Shown: positions 7,183 to 11,010 of the stretch, piece after piece
Numbering within the stretch: the stretch's first letter is position 1
How the letters are laid out: each line of letters starts with the position of its first letter
Assembly: GCA_018241165.1 (NCBI GenBank)
Contig: JAFEEK010000183.1
Coordinates: 1-11,010, forward strand
Length of the DNA: 11,010 nt
From: Pseudomonadota bacterium
GTDB taxonomy: Bacteria; Pseudomonadota; Gammaproteobacteria; Xanthomonadales; Rhodanobacteraceae
Reading direction: 5' to 3'
The notes under the pieces: generated by a model
The model's database searches: none
Told to the model about the DNA's origin: nothing
What the model saw: the letters and a program-made list of their open reading frames with translations, nothing else
Made by a program: the position numbers and the translations under genes

Positions 7183-7478
7183 TGGTGTGGCTCCTGTTCG
7201 TCATGCAGGCGTTCCAGGTAACGCCAGGTCAGCGGCGGGATGACCGCATAGACGACGGCGCTGGCAAGGATCAGCAACTTCCAGCCAGGATCGAGCGGCG
7301 TGTGGATCGCAATCGTCAGTGCCAGTACAAACGTCAACGCCCAGCAAATGCCGCCGGCACGAATCAGCGCCGGTCGCGACCAGAGCCGGCCGGCGCTGTA
7401 CAAGCTGCCGTAACCGCCACCGGCGAGGACGAACAGGCCCAGCAACGCGGCCGTCTCGAGTAGTGCGGATGCCGTCAT
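7179..7478 (-). CDS. Unrecognised small membrane protein (99 aa, about 3 TM), nor-linked
   Basis: I do not recognise this protein. It has three likely membrane helices at about 5-29, 39-59 and 66-86, glycine-rich in the first (LAGGGYGSLYSAG), then a charged tail ending in HDEQEPHQ. There are no metal-binding Cys pairs; His59 is the only membrane-border His. It overlaps both neighbours by ATGA junctions: its start overlaps the norB stop, and its stop overlaps the start of the 110-residue gene. Such coupling argues for a fixed stoichiometry with NorB. Inference: an accessory or assembly protein of the reductase, possibly the functional counterpart of NorF. Confidence 0.8.
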   Translation of the reverse strand: MTASALLETAALLGLFVLAGGGYGSLYSAGRLWSRPALIRAGGICWALTFVLALTIAIHTPLDPGWKLLILASAVVYAVIPPLTWRYLERLHDEQEPHQ

Positions 7479-8869
7479 GCGGGTTCCAGCCGGGCGCGCG
7501 TCACCGGAACGCGCTTGGGCGCGGTCAGCAGGTCATACACGAGCACCACGTAACCTGCGGCGAACACGAATCCGAAGAACAGGCGTGCCCACATGCCGCT
7601 GACGAACCAGGCGTTTTCCGATGCGGAAGTGAATGCCATCAGAGTCGAGCCGCCGATTGCACGGCCGTAGAACGCCTGCGCCATGCCGGCCAGCAACAAG
7701 CCCATCACCATGCCGACCATGCCGAAGTTGAGCAGGCCGAAGCCCCATTTCCAGGCGCGCCCGGCCAGCATGTCCACGCCGGACGTCTGCTGCTTGGCGA
7801 CATACAACACGGCGATGATGCCGCACACATAGGCGCCGTAGAACGCGAAGTGGCCATGCGAGACCGTCCATTGCGTGCCGTGCGAAAACAGGTTGATCTG
7901 CGGCAGCGTCATCATGAAGCCCCAGATGCCGGCGCCGATGAAGTTGCCGAACGCCTCGGCGGTGATCCAGAAAAACGCCGGCTGGTTGGTCGTCTTCATG
8001 CGATGCGTGCCGGCATCGTAGATCGCATGCACCACCATGCCGAGCAGCGGCAGCGGTTCCAGCGCCGAGAAGAATCCGCCGATGCCGAGCCAGTACTGCG
8101 GCGTGCCGATCCAGAAATAATGGTGCCCCAGTCCGAGGATGCCCGCGCCAAGCACCAGCATCACCTCGATGTACAACCAGGTTTCGACGATGCGGCGCGA
8201 TGTCCCCATCACGTCCATCAACACCAGCGCCATCACGCAGCCGATCAGCACTTCCCAGGTGCTCTCCACCCACATGTGCACCAGCCACCACCACCAGTAC
8301 AAGTCGACCGACATGTTGGTGACGGCCGGAAACGCGTCCAGATACACGGCCAGCAGCGGGATCAGGTCCAGCACCAGCACCCACATGATGCCGGTCATCT
8401 TGCGCGCCTTGATGCAGGTCGCGATGACGTTGTAGGCGAACACCGCCATCACCACGACGATGCCGATCGCCGCCCAGCGCGGCGCCTCCACGTACTTGCG
8501 CCCCTGGTTGATGAACCACATCGAAAATTCATTGGCGCTGCCGTACTGCACGAACACGAACACCAAGGCCACGATCGCCACTGCCACGCAGAAAATCCAG
8601 AACATCAGCTCGGCGAGCCACATGCCTTCGACCTCGATACCGAGTTCCTTGGGCAGGTACCAGTAGACCGCGCCGAGGAAACCCATCAACAGCCAGATCA
8701 CCAGCGTGTCGATGTGCATGATTTTCGACATGTGGAAGTCGAAGACGTTGTACAACATTGCCGGATACAGGTAGTACAGCGCCGACAGCAGGCCGAACAC
8801 GATCATCACGCCGAACAGGGCGACGGCAGCGGTGTAATAGCGCAGCGAGAGTTTCTGGGAACGGTACAC
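7475..8869 (-). CDS. norB: Nitric oxide reductase large subunit (cNOR type)
   Basis: A 464-residue inner-membrane protein of the haem-copper oxidase superfamily. With NorC it reduces 2 NO to N2O using electrons from cytochrome c. About 12 membrane helices are visible. The metal ligands line up with Pseudomonas aeruginosa NorB at a constant offset: His52 (haem b), His198, His249 and His250 (FeB), and His338 and His340 (haem b3 and haem b). The acidic residues typical of cNOR are present: Glu202 and Glu206 in HMWVESTWE, and Glu271 in SALEPLP. There is no N-terminal quinol-oxidase extension, so it is not qNOR. The start is GTG at 8869 with AGGAG seven bases upstream, partly formed by the norC stop codon. 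Confidence 0.96.
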   Translation of the reverse strand: MYRSQKLSLRYYTAAVALFGVMIVFGLLSALYYLYPAMLYNVFDFHMSKIMHIDTLVIWLLMGFLGAVYWYLPKELGIEVEGMWLAELMFWIFCVAVAIVALVFVFVQYGSANEFSMWFINQGRKYVEAPRWAAIGIVVVMAVFAYNVIATCIKARKMTGIMWVLVLDLIPLLAVYLDAFPAVTNMSVDLYWWWWLVHMWVESTWEVLIGCVMALVLMDVMGTSRRIVETWLYIEVMLVLGAGILGLGHHYFWIGTPQYWLGIGGFFSALEPLPLLGMVVHAIYDAGTHRMKTTNQPAFFWITAEAFGNFIGAGIWGFMMTLPQINLFSHGTQWTVSHGHFAFYGAYVCGIIAVLYVAKQQTSGVDMLAGRAWKWGFGLLNFGMVGMVMGLLLAGMAQAFYGRAIGGSTLMAFTSASENAWFVSGMWARLFFGFVFAAGYVVLVYDLLTAPKRVPVTRARLEPA

Positions 8870-8879
8870 GGCCGGGCTC

Positions 8880-9476
8880 CTACGGTTGTTTGCCGGACTG
8901 GCCGAAATTGGCCGGGAAGCCGTTGGTATCGATCGCCGACAGCCACTTCAGGTAGGCGACCGTGGCACGGGCTTCGTCTTCGGACAATTGCAGATTGGGC
9001 ATCTGGCGCGACCACGTCGGATACTTGTCCGGGTGCATCAGGAACTCGACCATGGCGTCTTCGCGCGTAGTCTTGCCGGTCATCGGCATCCATATCTGCG
9101 GCCAGGCCGGATCGAGCCACGACTTGGTCAAATCGGGTCCGTAGTAGGCGCCGTTGCCGAAAATCGTGTGGCAATCCATGCAGGCGCGGCTCTGGATGAC
9201 GAGTTTGCCGGTGCGCATGAGGTCGGTCGCCTGCGCTTCGGTAACGGTCTTGCCAAACAGTGGTTCAAGCCCGCCGATAACCGGCACGTCGGCGCGGCGC
9301 GACCAGTTGTACGCGTAACCGATCTGGTGGTTGATGACGTCGTATTTCGGCACGTTGCGGCCGCCGACGCTGATGACGCTCATGCTGTCGACCGACAGGA
9401 ATGCCAGCACGACGATCATCACCAGCGTGGTGCTGATGGCACCGGCACGCCAGAAGGACGGATCCTGGATATCCAC
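8880..9476 (-). CDS. norC: Nitric oxide reductase cytochrome c subunit, extended form
   Basis: About 198 residues: one N-terminal membrane anchor (about 11-28), then a periplasmic cytochrome c domain. The haem site CMDCH is at 99-103, followed by TIFGNGAYYGPDLTKSW. The axial Met159 is in RQMPNLQLSEDEAR, and the family ending LKWLSAIDTNGFP is at 176-188. It takes electrons from soluble cytochrome c and passes them to NorB. Typical NorC is near 150 residues with its haem near residue 61; here about 38 extra residues lie between anchor and haem (KYDVINHQIGYAYNWSRR). The start is GTG at 9476, with GGAGGG seven bases upstream. GTG at 9494 or TTG at 9506 would add 6 or 10 residues. Its stop TAG lies in the norB ribosome-binding site. 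Confidence 0.94.
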   Translation of the reverse strand: MDIQDPSFWRAGAISTTLVMIVVLAFLSVDSMSVISVGGRNVPKYDVINHQIGYAYNWSRRADVPVIGGLEPLFGKTVTEAQATDLMRTGKLVIQSRACMDCHTIFGNGAYYGPDLTKSWLDPAWPQIWMPMTGKTTREDAMVEFLMHPDKYPTWSRQMPNLQLSEDEARATVAYLKWLSAIDTNGFPANFGQSGKQP

Positions 9477-9553
9477 GCGCTTGCCCTCCGTCACGAGTTT
9501 CCCCAACTTCCACGCGCCGGCTGGCGCCGTGGCGATGGTGCCGAATCAAATTT

Positions 9554-9602
9554 CGCGGGAATCTTGGGCGCGCAAAAAAGCCGCGGCATTGACCTGCGTC
9601 AA
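9554..9602 (-). promoter_or_regulatory. FNR/Dnr-type box and class II promoter for the norCB operon
   Basis: The minus strand carries TTGACGCAGGTCAA (9602-9589), a perfect TTGAC-N4-GTCAA palindrome of the CRP/FNR superfamily. TTGAC/GTCAA half-sites suit both FNR/Anr and NO-sensing Dnr/Nnr regulators. If the box is centred at -41.5, the -10 hexamer falls on CAAGAT (9566-9561), which keeps A2, A5 and T6 of TATAAT, and the start on about 9554. That is class II activator geometry. The leader to the norC GTG would be about 78 bases. Low oxygen and/or NO are the expected signals. Confidence 0.75.
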
Positions 9603-9656
9603 GAAACGGCGTGGATGCGATTGCCCCGATGCGTTCGCTTGATGCGAAGCGGGAAA

Positions 9657-9732
9657 TGGCTGGGCCGGCAGGACTCGAACCTGCGAATGCGGGAATCAAA
9701 ATCCCGTGCCTTACCAACTTGGCGACGGCCCA
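9657..9732 (-). tRNA. tRNA-Gln(UUG)
   Basis: A full cloverleaf with CCA encoded reads on the minus strand. The acceptor stem pairs TGGGCCG with CGGCCCA (discriminator G), the D-arm is GCCAAGTTGGTAAGGC, the anticodon loop is TTTTGAT (anticodon TTG), and the T-loop is GGTTCGAGTCC. A tRNA-Gln at this place after ispE is known from xanthomonads, where prs usually follows. I see no clear promoter of its own, so it may be processed from the lolB-ispE transcript. Confidence 0.97.
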
Positions 9733-9749
9733 ATTCTGTGCGAAAGATT

Positions 9750-9762
9750 CGGCATCCTGCCG
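9750..9762 (-). repeat. Tri-loop hairpin before tRNA-Gln (GCA-TCC-TGC core)
   Basis: CGGCA-TCC-TGCCG forms a 5-bp stem with a three-base loop. It shares the 12-base string GGCATCCTGCCG with the hairpin over the rplY stop codon. It is nested inside a wider dyad, CGAAAG (9741-9746) with CTTTCG (9766-9771), in the leader of tRNA-Gln. Confidence 0.5.
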
Positions 9763-9772
9763 CAACTTTCGC

Positions 9773-9806
9773 GGAAACGGCCGCAGCAAAGCTGCGTCAC
9801 GTTTCC
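9773..9806 (-). other. Two-level stem-loop between ispE and tRNA-Gln
   Basis: An outer stem GGAAACG (9773-9779) with CGTTTCC (9800-9806) encloses a perfect inner stem CGCAGC-aaa-GCTGCG (9782-9796). No T run follows. It may protect the ispE mRNA end or guide processing of the tRNA precursor. Confidence 0.5.
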
Positions 9807-9829
9807 CGCAGCGCGAAAAGCCGCTGCGG
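9806..9829 (-). other. Strong hairpin after ispE
   Basis: CCGCAGCG (9806-9813) and CGCTGCGG (9822-9829) form a perfect 8-bp GC-rich stem around an 8-base loop that reads GCTTTTCG on the minus strand. It lies 19 bases after the ispE stop. It lacks a T run behind it, so it is not a clear intrinsic terminator. Confidence 0.5.
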
Positions 9830-9830
9830 T

Positions 9831-9845
9831 GATGCATCCTGCATC
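9831..9845 (-). repeat. Tri-loop hairpin just after the ispE stop (GCA-TCC-TGC core)
   Basis: GATGCA-TCC-TGCATC is a perfect 6-bp stem with the same three-base loop and core as the hairpins at 2692-2710 and 9750-9762. It begins three bases after the ispE stop codon. In the transcript the loop would read GGA. Confidence 0.5.
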
Positions 9846-9848
9846 AAA

Positions 9849-10709
9849 TCAACCCCTACAGTGTTCTTCCAATGCTTCGTGCAGCGGCGAGCGGTTGACG
9901 CCGCGCGCTGCCCAGGCGCGGAATTGCGGCGGACATTGCGCGACGATGGCAAGCGCCTCACGCTGTGTTTCCACCGCCGCGAAGCCGCACCCGCCGCTGC
10001 CGGAAAGCCGCGCGTCTCCGAACTGGCCAAGCCAATCCAGCGCCGCGGCGACTTCGCGATAACGCGCGCGCGCCACGGGCGCGAATGCGTTCGCCGTTTC
10101 CATGCCTTCAAGGAAGCGCGATATTGTCGTCGGCGGGGTGTCGCGAGTCAATTCCGGGGCCAGGAACAAACTGGCGGTCGGCACCGCAATGCCGGGATCG
10201 ACGATAACGAACCACCGCTGCGGCAGATCGACCGGAGTGAGCCGCTCGCCCACGCCTTCGGCCCAGGCCGTGCGGCCGCGCACGAACACCGGTACATCCG
10301 CACCGAGGATACGGCCGATTTCGGCCAGCGCGTCTTCGGACAAACCTGTATTCCACAAGGTGTTCAGCGCGACCAGAACCGTCGCCGCGTCGGAACTGCC
10401 GCCGCCGAGTCCGCCGCCACTCGGAATGCGCTTTTCCACGGCGATGTCTGCGCCGGATTTGCAGCCACTCGCAGACTGCAAGGCGAGCGCCGCGCGCACG
10501 GCGAGGTCGTTTTCCGGCGCGACGTTTTCCAATCCGGCGATGCGCGTGACGATGCCATCTTCGCGCACGCGCAACCGTATCGTGTCGCCCCGGTCGAGCA
10601 ACTGGAACACCGTCTGCAACTCGTGAAAACCGTCCGCACGACGACCGACGATGTGCAGGAACAAATTCAGCTTGGCCGGCGCGGGCCAGCTCGTCCACGC
10701 GTCAGTCAT
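9849..10709 (-). CDS. ispE: 4-diphosphocytidyl-2-C-methyl-D-erythritol kinase
   Basis: A 286-residue GHMP kinase of the MEP isoprenoid pathway. It phosphorylates CDP-methylerythritol with ATP in the cytoplasm. The N-terminal PAPAKLNLFLHIVGRRADGFH (9-29) holds the conserved Lys12-13 region. The GHMP ATP loop IPSGGGLGGGSSDAA spans about 95-109 with the catalytic Asp107, and LSGSGGCGFA is the third GHMP motif. The ATG at 10709 was chosen because MTDAWTSWPAPAKLN fits the family; the frame continues upstream only inside lolB. Start and lolB stop overlap by 8 bases, the usual lolB-ispE coupling, so lipoprotein sorting and isoprenoid genes share one transcript. Confidence 0.96.
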   Translation of the reverse strand: MTDAWTSWPAPAKLNLFLHIVGRRADGFHELQTVFQLLDRGDTIRLRVREDGIVTRIAGLENVAPENDLAVRAALALQSASGCKSGADIAVEKRIPSGGGLGGGSSDAATVLVALNTLWNTGLSEDALAEIGRILGADVPVFVRGRTAWAEGVGERLTPVDLPQRWFVIVDPGIAVPTASLFLAPELTRDTPPTTISRFLEGMETANAFAPVARARYREVAAALDWLGQFGDARLSGSGGCGFAAVETQREALAIVAQCPPQFRAWAARGVNRSPLHEALEEHCRG

Positions 10710-11010
10710 CGACGTTCCAGCTTTCGATGACCATGCGTACGCGCGCGTCGGCGCGGCTGGCGAAAACCTTGCGCGGCAGCGGCGGATTGCGGTCGGCGAA
10801 CCAGTCGCGGTATTCCACACGCCAGCCATCCTGCTCGATCACCGCGGGCAGATCGTGTTCGTCGTATTGCACGGTTGCGGTCGAACCCGGCGCACGCATG
10901 CCGCGAATCCACGAACCCAAATCGTGCAGCGGCACATCCCAACCCAGGCGATCGCTCAACAAATGCTGCGCATCGCTGCCGGTATCGGGTTGCGGATCGA
11001 CGCCTTCGAG
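10702..11010 (-). CDS. lolB: Outer-membrane lipoprotein receptor LolB, C-terminal part (cut by window edge)
   Basis: The frame is open through the right edge, so only about the last 102 residues are seen. LolB accepts lipoproteins from LolA and inserts them in the outer membrane. The visible part has the family pattern: LLSDRLGWDVPLHDLGSWIRG, then VIEQDGWRVEYRDW, then PLPRKVFASRADARVRMVIESW, which matches the end of E. coli LolB (QWIVG, WKVEY, RIKLKMDNW). The N-terminal signal peptide and lipobox Cys lie outside the window. It overlaps ispE by 8 bases. Confidence 0.9.
   Translation of the reverse strand, partial: LEGVDPQPDTGSDAQHLLSDRLGWDVPLHDLGSWIRGMRAPGSTATVQYDEHDLPAVIEQDGWRVEYRDWFADRNPPLPRKVFASRADARVRMVIESWNVDD

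Noticed and set aside
7475..8869. NorB as a cytochrome c oxidase or quinol-dependent NOR
   Set aside because: The Glu pattern HMWVESTWE and SALEP, and the partner NorC with CxxCH, are those of cNOR. There is no quinol-type N-terminal extension.
7319..9070. Plus-strand open frame of about 583 codons antisense to norB
   Set aside because: It is full of His, Gln and Arg repeats produced by the complement of membrane-helix codons and has no recognisable domain. NorB on the other strand is certain.
9657..9732. tRNA-Gln as an integration site with a duplicated 3' end (att) flanking the nor-fab block
   Set aside because: I looked for a second copy of the T-arm and acceptor end of the tRNA on the far side, near fabA and prs, and found none. 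No integrase is present.
9831..9851. TTGATGCAGGATGCATCA after ispE as a second FNR box
   Set aside because: The half-sites are separated by more than four bases and the dyad is better explained as the GATGCA-TCC-TGCATC hairpin.
8886..10730. Plus-strand open frame of about 614 codons across norC, tRNA-Gln and ispE
   Set aside because: It runs through a tRNA gene and antisense to two clear genes, is rich in Arg, His and Gly as expected of a shadow frame in GC-rich DNA, and shows no family motif.

Overview
The window is GC-rich chromosomal DNA from a gammaproteobacterium, most likely of the Xanthomonadales/Lysobacterales (Rhodanobacteraceae-like). This rests on the gene order lolB-ispE-tRNA-Gln ... 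prs-rplY-pth-ychF, on a long-form ribosomal protein L25, on the Prs sequence, and on the tRNA-Tyr/Gly/Thr cluster. The assignment is from remembered family sequences and was not searched. Every protein gene reads on the minus strand, so transcription runs from high to low coordinates.

From right to left, the first block is the end of lolB (outer-membrane lipoprotein receptor, cut by the window edge), overlapping ispE (isoprenoid synthesis). A hairpin-rich stretch and tRNA-Gln(UUG) follow. Next comes a respiratory block: norC and norB (cytochrome c-dependent nitric oxide reductase), two small unrecognised membrane proteins joined to it by ATGA overlaps, and a small secreted cytochrome c. A perfect FNR/Dnr-type palindrome stands at a class II position upstream of norC, so the block probably responds to low oxygen and/or NO. 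No norQ or norD is in the window.

After this come fabA and fabB, the classic pair for anaerobic-type unsaturated fatty acid synthesis. Then follows the housekeeping series prs (PRPP synthetase), rplY (L25), pth (peptidyl-tRNA hydrolase), ychF (ribosome-associated ATPase) and a hotdog acyl-CoA thioesterase. The nor and fab genes thus lie inside what is usually a compact ispE-tRNA-Gln-prs neighbourhood.

The left end holds a tRNA operon, tRNA-Tyr(GUA), tRNA-Gly(UCC) and the first 19 bases of what reads as tRNA-Thr; in relatives the elongation factor gene tuf follows. Upstream is a strong sigma70-like promoter with a GC-rich discriminator. Only about 30 bases after its predicted start is a textbook intrinsic terminator, which gives either an attenuator or a separate small RNA.

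Non-coding structure worth notice: a 100-bp composite inverted repeat (REP/BIME-like) between rplY and pth; three copies of a small hairpin with core GCA-TCC-TGC, all intergenic; and two further strong dyads between ispE and tRNA-Gln. I saw no insertion sequence, CRISPR array or phage gene. No gene-free stretch exceeds 300 bases.
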